Shown: piece after piece, positions 6,915 through 13,671 of the stretch
Layout: each line of letters starts with the position of its first letter
Position numbering within the stretch: position 1 is the first letter of the stretch
Assembly (NCBI GenBank): GCA_937895825.1
Contig: CALBKP010000099.1
Span: 1 to 13,671, forward strand
Length of the DNA stretch: 13,671 nucleotides
From: an uncultured Alistipes sp.
GTDB taxonomy: Bacteria > Bacteroidota > Bacteroidia > Bacteroidales > Rikenellaceae
Reading direction: 5' to 3'
Program-made: the position numbers and the translations under genes
The notes under the pieces: model-generated
What the model was told of the DNA's origin: nothing
The model's database searches: none
Seen by the model: the letters and a program-made list of their open reading frames with translations, nothing else

Positions 6915-8117
6915 TTATTTAATTATCACACAACGGTTTACCGTTGGTGAATCGGGCGAGTTGAAGGCCTTAGCCGTGTCGCCCACCCACTTTGTTGTGA
7001 TGCGCTCCGAGGCGATACCGCCAGCCGTGAGGTAGGCCCTAACGGTCTCGGCACGCTCCTTAGACAGCTGCTCGTTGCGAGCGGCACTTCCCGTCTCCTT
7101 ATCGGCATAACCCGTGACCTCGATCGGTGCCTTACTCTTCATCTCCGCCTCAATATATCCATCGAGCGTAGCACGTGCATAGTCCGAGAGCGTCGCCTCG
7201 CCTATGGCGAAGAATACGACAGACTCTCCCATCTGCACATACTCCGTCGTGGGCTTCTTTGCCTTGCACGCATCAAGGTCGCTCTTTAGGCGCGTATTCT
7301 CGGCCGTGAGGTTGTCGACCTTTTTGTTTGCGGTTGCCAGACGCTCGCCATTTACAAGCAGCGCCTCCTCCAATCCAACGATGGCAGCAAGATAACCATC
7401 AACCTCCACCTGGGAGTATGCCGGAGTCCAGTCGCGCTGGTTGAAGCGGTAGGCCACGCCGAGCGATGCCGAGAGTGCAAAGGCATAGCGGCCACCACTC
7501 TTAATCTCCTCGGGCAACGACTTCTCGGCAAATAGCCATGAGCGTAGGTCGAGCTCGATATCCCACTGCGGGCTCACTCGGAATTTGTTGAGCATACCCG
7601 ACGAGAAGGCAAACTCGCCGTTGTACGACCCCGCCGACTTCTTCGTCCACGACATCGCCGTATAGCCAAAGCCTACGTACGAGATGGCGCTATATACACG
7701 GTTGGCCCGGTAACCGCCAATCCAGTTCGACATATTAATAAGTATGTCGCCATGGGCGAAGATATAGGGTGTTTTGAAGATACCATCGCCGTAGTTCTGC
7801 TTTGCGAACGAGTAGTTCTGGAACTCACCACCGTCAACCTGCAAGCGCATACCAACGATGGGCACCACCCACTTCGTGACACTCACGTTGGCGTTCCATC
7901 CAACACGATCGAAGAACTTACCCGGATCCTTATCACCCGAGCGGTTAGCCACCTGGAGCATAGAGCCGCCACCCGCAACGCTAATCTCCCAATTATCCCA
8001 AAAGCGGTTTGTCTCGTATCCCTGCCAGCGCAAGGGGCTATGCTGCTCCTGCGCCACGGCATCTGTTGTCGACATCAACGACATCGCCACAACAATACTC
8101 AGTAAAATCTTTTTCAT
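6915..8117 (-). CDS. Outer-membrane beta-barrel protein with OmpA C-terminal domain
   Basis: A 400-residue OmpA-family envelope protein. Residues 1-22 are a signal peptide ending DAVAQ. Residues about 40-235 contain alternating aromatic/hydrophobic strands (for example YSAISYVGFGYTAMSW and FALSASLGVAYRFN) expected to form an outer-membrane barrel. A short coiled-coil-like linker follows (VDNLTAENTRLKSDLDACKAK, about 270-290, Cys near its end). Residues about 297-400 are the peptidoglycan-binding OmpA domain: VVFFAIGEATLS, then GYADKETGSAARNEQLSKERAETV, with the Asp and Arg positions that hold diaminopimelate in the family, and a closing NRCVIIK. It probably ties the outer membrane to the cell wall. 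The gene is flanked by a bidirectional terminator downstream and by the terminator of the next gene upstream, so it is a single unit; no convincing promoter was found in 8118-8216 (the best match, GGTATTTG at 8169-8176, lacks the TA). Confidence 0.92.
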   Translation of the reverse strand: MKKILLSIVVAMSLMSTTDAVAQEQHSPLRWQGYETNRFWDNWEISVAGGGSMLQVANRSGDKDPGKFFDRVGWNANVSVTKWVVPIVGMRLQVDGGEFQNYSFAKQNYGDGIFKTPYIFAHGDILINMSNWIGGYRANRVYSAISYVGFGYTAMSWTKKSAGSYNGEFAFSSGMLNKFRVSPQWDIELDLRSWLFAEKSLPEEIKSGGRYAFALSASLGVAYRFNQRDWTPAYSQVEVDGYLAAIVGLEEALLVNGERLATANKKVDNLTAENTRLKSDLDACKAKKPTTEYVQMGESVVFFAIGEATLSDYARATLDGYIEAEMKSKAPIEVTGYADKETGSAARNEQLSKERAETVRAYLTAGGIASERITTKWVGDTAKAFNSPDSPTVNRCVIIK

Positions 8118-8211
8118 AGGCCTAAATCTTTAAAGGTTCGCACTATCAGTTATCGCTTTAGCCTATGTCAAATACCGAGCCACGCCCCACGATCACAATA
8201 CCACAAGCAAC

Positions 8212-8240
8212 AAAAAGGGCCCACCTCAATGGGTGGGCCC
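8212..8240 (-). terminator. Terminator of the 713-residue BACON lipoprotein gene
   Basis: Arms GGGCCCACC (8217-8225) and GGTGGGCCC (8232-8240) with a six-base loop; on the minus strand the stem is followed by TTTTTG. It lies 22 bases after the stop at 8263. Confidence 0.9.
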
Positions 8241-8262
8241 AAGATTTACAGGGTCTTAGCTA

Positions 8263-10404
8263 TTAGCGTGTTGCATTGAGGACCGTAGCCTCAGACTTAA
8301 CGTTCTTATTCTCGAAAGTCATCTCCGAAGCCTTCACGCGGTTAGACTTCACCAAGCGCTTCGAAACGCTTGCGTCAACCTCGATAACGTTGTTGTTCTT
8401 CTCAGCCACGGGAGCCTCCGATACCACAAGGCTCTGAAGCGAACCACCGCCGTTCCAAGTATTCCACCAGCCGATGAAGTCCTCGACAGGACGAACATCG
8501 TCGTAAGATGGAACGAACTCACGCTTGAAGAGCTTGCTGTACTGACCGTTAACGTCAACAACGATACCTACAATCACGTAGCGACCACCCCACTTAAGCA
8601 TTGTATAGGTGTCGGTTGTAGAGTACGAGCCGTAAGTCTCGATCTGCCATATAAGACCTGCTAAATACTGCTCATCGGTGTACTCATCGTGACGGCCTGT
8701 CCAGTCGTAGATCTCAAGGAAAAAGTCTCCGTGATTCTTCTTCGAGAACTCGATTGAGAGGGGCGCGATAGCGACACCGTTATAAGAGTCGCTGCCGAAG
8801 AACTCGAAACCAGGCTCCATTGCAAGATCAGCGGGGTCATAGTAGCCGAGATCTTTCAAAGTGATATCCACCTCACCGGGAGCATCTGACTTAGTTTTGA
8901 ACGTTGCAGTCCAGAGCTGAGTGGTAACGACACCTCCATAGAGACCAAATGCATAAGCAACATACTCCGTATCGGGCTTGATATTGCTATATGAAATACT
9001 CTTGTTGCCCCACATATACTCAAGCGCAAAGTTATTCTTAATGTAGTTCATACGAGCCGTGTCGTTAGAACCGAATGAGTTCCACTCCTCAATAGTGGCG
9101 ATATGCGTTACGTAAGCATCAGCATACTCAGAGTGAGTAGCCTCAATATTTACAGTAGCGCGATAAGCCGTTACATCGCTAACAGAGATTGACAACTGGT
9201 TAGCCGATGGCTCTACCGAACCGGTAGTAATCTTGGTAAACTGCGGTGTAGTCACACACAATGCATTCTCATCGAGGTTGAAGGCAAAGATGTAGTAGTT
9301 AGTATTGGCCAGCAAGTCGTAGGTCCACTCGCTACGAGGTCTACCAGTAGTGCTGTCTGTACCCTGACAAGTATTCTGAACCAAGATATCGTAGGTAGAA
9401 AAGCCCTCTCCGTGATACAAGTTGCCGACAATATTTGCCCACCACTTCTTAATATACTCAGCCTTGGTATAACCTGCCGACTCGGCATAGTTAAGCTCAG
9501 CCTCGGTCATTATATCATAGTAGTAGTCAGCAGTTGTTGATGACACAACATTTGTTTTCACGCGAGGACCATCAATCTCATACTCGAATGTGAAGTAGTT
9601 AGGATCCAAGTCCTGCATCTCGGGGTGATCAACCGTAATCTCAAAGCGAGATATATCAGAGATCAACGCGCCAGAATCATAGTCGAAGTAGTAGCAGTAG
9701 AATACATACGTCTCACCAGGAGTAGCCGTACCTACAGTAACGTTATACTCGTCGCCCATCTTAGCACGATCCTGCATGATCTCAACTGCCGTCATACCGT
9801 GGAACGAGCCAAGATACTCGAAGTAAGAGTAATCATCCTCGTATAGTGCCTGATCAGATTCGAGCTCCCACTCTGCAATATAGCTGGGCGATGCCGACAT
9901 CACGATGTAGGGCAACTGCTTGTTTGAGGGGAATACGTTTACGGTAAACGTGAAGAACTCGCTGCCGGTCTCAACCTTCTCAACAGAGAAAGTAGCATTG
10001 GTCATAGTACCCTGCTTAACAACAAACGTTACATCCTCAGCAAAACGGTAGCTTACGGTAACAAGTGTCTCACGCTCAACATCACCATCGTTAGGGGCAA
10101 CCTTGAAACCAATAGCACCACTGATTGTTGTATCAAAATCGTAGACCCACTCCTCAGCAGCTACTGCACTAAGCTTCTCGCCCTGGTGTGCGTTCTCAAT
10201 TTCATACTCAATGAGATACGAACCACCTGACACAGCTGCCGTTATAGACGACTTAGCAAGACGGATAGTTGCGTCCTTCTCCACAGGGGGAGGAACCACA
10301 GGCTTATCATCCACGTTATCTGGGGTCTCATTGCAACCTGCCAAGAGAGCAAAGCCTACGAGCGGCAACAGACCCATCAACAGAAAATTCTTGAAATTTC
10401 TCAT
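8263..10404 (-). CDS. BACON-domain surface lipoprotein, 713 residues
   Basis: A lipoprotein with signal MRNFKNFLLMG..., lipobox LLAGC (Cys24) and an acidic NETPDNVDD export-type stretch, followed by a Pro/Val linker. Residues about 46-132 look like a BACON domain (IRLAKSSITAAVSGG opening, EEWVYDF in the middle, VTFVVKQGT at the end). Beta-rich fibronectin-like repeats follow, including FPSNKQLPYIVM and AFGLYGGVVTT (about 490). A further block ends VDVNGQYSKLFKREF (about 620), then RPVEDFIGWW (about 640) and a Lys/Asn/Val-rich tail. The divergent gene at 10934 has the same order of motifs, so the two are paralogues. BACON domains were proposed to bind carbohydrate or mucin, but tested examples have not all done so; ligand and role here are unknown. 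It is probably surface exposed. Its leader is long, about 220 bases, if the -7 element at 10632-10639 is used. Confidence 0.87.
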   Translation of the reverse strand: MRNFKNFLLMGLLPLVGFALLAGCNETPDNVDDKPVVPPPVEKDATIRLAKSSITAAVSGGSYLIEYEIENAHQGEKLSAVAAEEWVYDFDTTISGAIGFKVAPNDGDVERETLVTVSYRFAEDVTFVVKQGTMTNATFSVEKVETGSEFFTFTVNVFPSNKQLPYIVMSASPSYIAEWELESDQALYEDDYSYFEYLGSFHGMTAVEIMQDRAKMGDEYNVTVGTATPGETYVFYCYYFDYDSGALISDISRFEITVDHPEMQDLDPNYFTFEYEIDGPRVKTNVVSSTTADYYYDIMTEAELNYAESAGYTKAEYIKKWWANIVGNLYHGEGFSTYDILVQNTCQGTDSTTGRPRSEWTYDLLANTNYYIFAFNLDENALCVTTPQFTKITTGSVEPSANQLSISVSDVTAYRATVNIEATHSEYADAYVTHIATIEEWNSFGSNDTARMNYIKNNFALEYMWGNKSISYSNIKPDTEYVAYAFGLYGGVVTTQLWTATFKTKSDAPGEVDITLKDLGYYDPADLAMEPGFEFFGSDSYNGVAIAPLSIEFSKKNHGDFFLEIYDWTGRHDEYTDEQYLAGLIWQIETYGSYSTTDTYTMLKWGGRYVIVGIVVDVNGQYSKLFKREFVPSYDDVRPVEDFIGWWNTWNGGGSLQSLVVSEAPVAEKNNNVIEVDASVSKRLVKSNRVKASEMTFENKNVKSEATVLNATR

Positions 10405-10619
10405 AGTTTTTAATTAATTAGTGTTTTATGTATAAAGTTTATCCCATTGCAACTTAGCTCATTTGCTACATTGTCTGGCCACCATATCACTTCAGTACGG
10501 CCGCCAAGCTTCTGCCGCTTGCACAAATCTCATTACTCACCAAAACAAATCGCACACTACACCCATTTTGTGTATCAGCGAGGCGGGCGCATTTACTAAA
10601 TTTTTTTATAAAAGTCCAC

Positions 10620-10630
10620 CCCTTCAAGTG
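10620..10630. promoter_or_regulatory. Candidate operator, copy 1
   Basis: CCCTTCAAGTG, one base off the perfect near-palindrome CACTTCAAGTG found at 10872-10882. It overlaps the expected transcription start of the minus-strand lipoprotein gene. A functional role is inferred from the pairing alone. Confidence 0.3.
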
Positions 10631-10631
10631 G

Positions 10632-10639
10632 CAAATATA
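10632..10639 (-). promoter_or_regulatory. Possible -7 element for the 713-residue lipoprotein gene
   Basis: TATATTTG on the minus strand fits the -7 consensus exactly, but no good TTTG is found 19-21 bases upstream. It is the best match on this strand in the intergenic region and implies a long leader of about 220 bases. Confidence 0.4.
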
Positions 10640-10827
10640 GTAATAAAATCCAATTTATGAATTATTTTTCGTTGATAAATTTGGTGCAGCGATATTTTTT
10701 TCGCTTCCGAAAATAATCTCCTCTGTTAATGCGATGACACGACCAGGTTTAATATGACGATATTTACATTATTAACAACCCCAATAGGACCATTTTTTGA
10801 CTATAAAACTAAATAGTATCACCATCT

Positions 10828-10859
10828 CTTGCATTTTAAATATAATAATCATATCTTTG
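10828..10859 (+). promoter_or_regulatory. Promoter of the 658-residue lipoprotein gene
   Basis: CTTG (10828-10831), 20 bases, TATCTTTG (10852-10859), a good match to the Bacteroidetes consensus. It predicts a start near 10866 and a leader of about 68 bases. Confidence 0.6.
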
Positions 10860-10871
10860 CGTTGAAAGTTA

Positions 10872-10882
10872 CACTTCAAGTG
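10872..10882. promoter_or_regulatory. Candidate operator, copy 2
   Basis: CACTTCAAGTG, arms of five bases around a central C, located a few bases after the predicted start of the plus-strand lipoprotein gene. The extended match to copy 1 (CTTCAAGTGrCAAA) is 13 of 14 bases. Confidence 0.3.
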
Positions 10883-10933
10883 ACAAAACAGAGAACTTTA
10901 TATACACGAGAATTATAAATTAAATTAACGACA

Positions 10934-12910
10934 ATGAGAAATTTTTCACTATTTGCTGTTTTGATTATCCTCATGGGCGTTGCTACATTTGTAGGATGTA
11001 CCGAGGATACACCACAGACTCAGACTCCCCCTGATCTGGTGACACCGCGCCTACTGCTCAGCACACAGAGTGTCGACGCTGAAGCCAATGGCGGGAATTA
11101 CACCGTAGGCTATGCTCTTGAGAATGGCTACGATGATATCGACATCCAAATAACTTGCAATGTACAGTGGATTACGAACATCACCACCGATGAGAATACA
11201 ATCGCTTTCGATGTCGCAACCAATCACGACACAACACCCCGAACTGCAGAACTTACAGTTAAGTATCCTGGTATCGAGTCGAAGATCATCACTGTGACAC
11301 AGGGGGCCAACGAAAACTTTTTTGAGATAATCGTCTCAAATAAGACGACGACAGGCTGTCAGTCGACCGTCGTACCCAGCAACAACGAGATGGCATATGT
11401 TGTCAATATGTCGGAGGCAGACTACTTTGGAGTGGCAGGCATCACCACAGCCGAGGAACTCTTTTTCGATGACTACAACTACTTCTCTAACCTCGCCGCC
11501 CAGTACGACTCTAACCTCGGACAGTTTATGCTGATGAACCAGATGGCCTTCATCGGCCAAAGCGATATCGTCTGGACAAGCATGACCCCCAACAAGGTGT
11601 ATATCCTCTATGCCTACGGTATCGAGTTCAACAACACAATGACCGAATACTCGATGGCTACGCCCATTACATATGTTAAGGTTGAGCTCGAAGGTAACTC
11701 GTTGCGTACCGTGGAGTTCGATGTAACAGTGACGGTTAATGGTCCAGAGGTATCCTACGATTTTGAGCCTGTTAACTGGGACGGCAAATACTACATTGAT
11801 ATCTACGCCGAGGGCGATTATATGTATATCCCCGAGGGTGGTAGCCCAGACGCAGAGTATAGCCAGTTGGTTATTGACAACTGGCTGTCTATGATCAATC
11901 TGTATATGATGTCGGGTTACTCGGGCGAGCAGCTTCTCAATATTATGTGTCTCGAGGGCCACGACTCTTATAGCGAGGTTCGCGAGGCTGATCGCCGATA
12001 TATGATGTCGTTCTATGCAATCGACCTTGTCGATGGTCTCCCGCAGGTTGTATCACACCCCTATATCGTTCATTTCAAGACCGATCCCGTGTTGGCATCG
12101 GATATGACATTCGATGTCGACTTGAGCAACGTATATACGCGCGTTGCCGACGTACGTATCACCCCCACAACCAACGATCCTTACACTATTGCTCTGGTAC
12201 TTACCGACGAGGTTCCCGAGGGCAGCAACGAGGAGATAATCAACTGGCTCACTGGTTCGTTTGGTCTGTCGCTCTTCAGGGGTGAGGTTACAACACACCT
12301 CAACTCGCTTGACCCAGAGACAAGCTACTCACTACTCATATTCGGCTACTACGGCGGCGTTGTCACTACCGACCTCACACGCATAGACTTTACTACCGAC
12401 CCTGTGAGCGAATGCGAGAATAGTGTTGTACGTGTCGATTTTATGGGACCGTATAGTCCTATTGATCTCGCAAAACACTTCCCTGATAGCTTGAACGGTA
12501 TGGAGGAGATATATGAACAATATGGCTTCTACGTTATGTGGGCAGAGATAATTACCGAGAAGCCTTCGCAGGATGTATTCTTCTTCCATTATGACAGCGA
12601 CAAGGTGGCTCTCGGCGACGACTACATCTTCAACGACTTGATTGCATACACCTCAGATAGACTTACTACGCTCACGGCACGCTCGGGCGTTGAGTTTACA
12701 ATGTGCGGTGTCACGATGGACTACCGCGGTAATTATAGCGAGATGTGGAAATCAGAGCCGTTTAGGTATGAGTATAACGCTGATACAAAACGACCTATCG
12801 AGGAGCTTGTCGAGAAGTTCAACTCGCCCACCACGGCTGGTAAGCTGATGCTTGTAGCCCCTGGTGAGCGCACAGCTAAGGAGCAGACAATCAGCGTGAT
12901 GAAGAAGTAA
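10934..12910 (+). CDS. BACON-domain surface lipoprotein, 658 residues, paralogue of the divergent gene
   Basis: A lipoprotein with signal MRNFSLFAVLI..., lipobox FVGC (Cys22) and acidic residues TEDTPQ after it. Residues about 38-124 form a BACON-like domain (RLLLSTQSVDAEANGG, VQWITN, SKIITVTQGA). Shared with the divergent 713-residue protein are VVPSNNEMAYVV with a following FDDYNYFSNL, then FGYYGGVVTT (about 472) and MDYRGNYSEMWKSEPF (about 594), so both come from a duplication. This copy stops soon after RPIEELVEKFNS (about 619): it lacks the GWW segment and long tail of its partner and ends in a short basic VMKK. The start is the first ATG after the predicted promoter and gives a proper lipoprotein signal. 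It is a single-gene unit with a strong terminator. Surface location is likely; ligand and function are unknown. Confidence 0.87.
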   Translation: MRNFSLFAVLIILMGVATFVGCTEDTPQTQTPPDLVTPRLLLSTQSVDAEANGGNYTVGYALENGYDDIDIQITCNVQWITNITTDENTIAFDVATNHDTTPRTAELTVKYPGIESKIITVTQGANENFFEIIVSNKTTTGCQSTVVPSNNEMAYVVNMSEADYFGVAGITTAEELFFDDYNYFSNLAAQYDSNLGQFMLMNQMAFIGQSDIVWTSMTPNKVYILYAYGIEFNNTMTEYSMATPITYVKVELEGNSLRTVEFDVTVTVNGPEVSYDFEPVNWDGKYYIDIYAEGDYMYIPEGGSPDAEYSQLVIDNWLSMINLYMMSGYSGEQLLNIMCLEGHDSYSEVREADRRYMMSFYAIDLVDGLPQVVSHPYIVHFKTDPVLASDMTFDVDLSNVYTRVADVRITPTTNDPYTIALVLTDEVPEGSNEEIINWLTGSFGLSLFRGEVTTHLNSLDPETSYSLLIFGYYGGVVTTDLTRIDFTTDPVSECENSVVRVDFMGPYSPIDLAKHFPDSLNGMEEIYEQYGFYVMWAEIITEKPSQDVFFFHYDSDKVALGDDYIFNDLIAYTSDRLTTLTARSGVEFTMCGVTMDYRGNYSEMWKSEPFRYEYNADTKRPIEELVEKFNSPTTAGKLMLVAPGERTAKEQTISVMKK

Positions 12911-12925
12911 GACCATCACCAGCTT

Positions 12926-12964
12926 AACAACAACGCCCACCGTTAGCGGTGGGCGTTGTTGTTT
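12926..12964 (+). terminator. Terminator of the 658-residue lipoprotein gene
   Basis: Perfect 17-base arms (12926-12942 and 12947-12963) around loop TTAG, with core CGCCCACCG/CGGTGGGCG and a TTGTTGTTT end. It begins 16 bases after the stop codon. Confidence 0.93.
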
Positions 12965-13054
12965 ACAAATTGGTAGTGAGTAAGTAGTAATAGTTTCGTT
13001 GGCAAGGGATAGTTGGGAATATAACACTTAGAACAGCCCCCAATTTCTTGTCAG

Positions 13055-13154
13055 AGGGGGTCTAACTTGGTGCCGATAAAGAGAAAGAGCGGATGGGCAT
13101 ACTTTGACGTATTTCCCATTCGCTCTTTGGATTGAGGTGTCGAAATATCCCCCT
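13055..13154. repeat. 100-base imperfect palindrome
   Basis: Starts with AGGGGG (13055-13060) and ends with CCCCCT (13149-13154). The inner arms AAAGAGCGGATGGG (13084-13097) and CCCATTCGCTCTTT (13115-13128) pair with one G-T wobble on the plus strand, and ATAC/GTAT extend the stem inside. It lies between two convergent genes. On the minus strand the stem is followed by CTCTTTATC, so it could be the terminator of the ribonucleotide reductase gene; a small non-autonomous mobile element remnant is the alternative. No clear target-site duplication was seen. Confidence 0.6.
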
Positions 13155-13166
13155 TATCACATGACA

Positions 13167-13671
13167 TTAACTGCACTTAGAGTAGCCGCATGACATACAG
13201 GTAAGACAACCATTCTGGTATGCCATATTCTCCTGACCACACTGAGGGCAGCGACCCTTACCACGTGTACCATCAGCGATATACTGCTTCAGTGCGCGCT
13301 CAACGCCATTCTTCCAAGTGTTGATAGTCTCAGAGTCGAGGTGGAGACCGTCTACAAGCTGTACAACCTTGTCGATAGGCATGCCGTAACGAAGTACACC
13401 CGAGATAAGCTTTGCGTAGTTCCAGAACTCCTCGTCGAAGAGTCGCGAGATACCACCAATGGTGTTGATATAACCGTAGCGATCCTGATACTGGAAATCA
13501 TAACGCTTAGAGCCATCCTGCTCGCATACCTTGAGGATATGACCGTGAGTAATGGTCTTAGGGATATACATGGCATCCTCTTCGATCTTACCGGTGAAGA
13601 TCTCATAGGGGCGGTCATCCTGCTTACCTACGAAGGCAATCCAATCCTCGGGGCCGTTCTTGAAGCGCACG
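13167..13671 (-). CDS. nrdJ: B12-dependent (class II) ribonucleotide reductase, C-terminal 167 residues (partial)
   Basis: C-terminal end of an adenosylcobalamin-dependent ribonucleoside reductase, which makes deoxyribonucleotides in the cytoplasm without oxygen. The gene enters from the right edge; the GTG at 13668-13670 is an internal Val codon, not a start. Visible: RPYEIFTGK near the beginning, a YGYINTIGGISRLFDEEFWNYAK stretch followed by LISGVLRYGMPIDKVVQLVDGL, then INTWKNGVERALKQYIADGT, and a cysteine-rich end, CPQCGQ...CLTCMSCGYSKCS. This order matches the C-terminal extension of class II reductases of Bacteroidales; the CxxC...CxxCxxC tail is thought to bind zinc and to re-reduce the active site. 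The active-site cysteines, B12-binding region and any ATP cone lie outside the window. The downstream palindrome at 13055-13154 may act as its terminator. Confidence 0.85.
   Translation of the reverse strand, partial: VRFKNGPEDWIAFVGKQDDRPYEIFTGKIEEDAMYIPKTITHGHILKVCEQDGSKRYDFQYQDRYGYINTIGGISRLFDEEFWNYAKLISGVLRYGMPIDKVVQLVDGLHLDSETINTWKNGVERALKQYIADGTRGKGRCPQCGQENMAYQNGCLTCMSCGYSKCS

Larger units (their letters stand above)
10405..10933. other. Divergent intergenic region between paralogous lipoprotein genes
   Basis: A 529-base non-coding stretch. It is AT-rich except for a GC-richer island at about 10470-10590, which would be in the leader of the minus-strand gene and can form short hairpins (CAAGC 10505-10509 with GCTTG 10517-10521; GGCC 10477-10480 with GGCC 10499-10502). 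It also holds a predicted promoter for each flanking gene and two copies of a near-palindromic motif close to the predicted starts. No small gene is convincing here. Confidence 0.6.

Noticed and set aside
10463..10660. Possible 65-codon plus-strand gene in the divergent intergenic region
   Set aside because: No promoter, no recognisable protein features, and it overlaps the leader and promoter of the minus-strand lipoprotein gene.
11336..11962. Open frame of 208 codons on the minus strand opposite the 658-residue lipoprotein
   Set aside because: Antisense to a well-supported gene, no promoter, no domain, His/Val-rich translation typical of a shadow frame.
13055..13154. CRISPR repeat or insertion-sequence end
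   Set aside because: Only one palindrome is present, no repeat-spacer pattern, no transposase nearby and no visible target duplication.
1..13671. Polysaccharide utilisation locus
   Set aside because: A GH2 enzyme and large lipoproteins are present, but there is no SusC-like TonB receptor, no SusD homologue and no associated sensor or anti-sigma gene.

Overview
The window looks like a piece of a Bacteroidales chromosome, probably Alistipes or another Rikenellaceae; the genus is inferred from overall protein style, not proven. Evidence for the phylum: promoters of the Bacteroidetes type (TTTG or TTG, about 19-20 bases, then TAnnTTTG), large secreted lipoproteins with an acidic stretch after the lipobox cysteine, BACON-like domains, an OmpA-family barrel protein, a secreted GH2 beta-galactosidase and a B12-dependent ribonucleotide reductase. 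Base composition is near 50% GC in genes and AT-rich between them. No tRNA, rRNA, CRISPR array, transposase or SusC/SusD pair was seen.

Layout. Positions 1-1691, minus strand: a nitroreductase-family flavoprotein followed 3 bases later by a GH2 beta-galactosidase whose catalytic part lies outside the window. Positions 1897-4689, minus: a 930-residue surface lipoprotein of unknown function. Positions 4977-5180, minus: a small cold-shock-domain protein. Positions 5327-6868, plus: a two-gene operon of a small repeat-bearing lipoprotein and a radical SAM/SPASM enzyme. Positions 6915-8117, minus: an OmpA-domain outer-membrane protein. Positions 8263-10404 (minus) and 10934-12910 (plus): two paralogous BACON-type lipoproteins transcribed divergently from a 529-base region. 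Positions 13167-13671, minus: the C-terminal end of a class II ribonucleotide reductase.

Most transcription units are closed by a clear hairpin terminator (1841-1872, 4927-4949, 6863-6904, 8212-8240, 12926-12964), so most genes appear to be independent units and only two are operons. The shared theme is the cell envelope: four lipoproteins and one peptidoglycan-anchoring porin-like protein.

The best candidate for an under-described system is the lipoprotein and radical SAM pair at 5327-6868. The enzyme resembles the computationally defined rSAM/lipoprotein family, and the partner carries three GxPxPDG motifs, two of them in a 28-residue repeat, which could be the modification sites. Secondary points of interest are the divergent paralogous lipoproteins with a shared near-palindromic motif at both predicted starts, a GC-rich leader at about 10410-10630, and a 100-base imperfect palindrome at 13055-13154.
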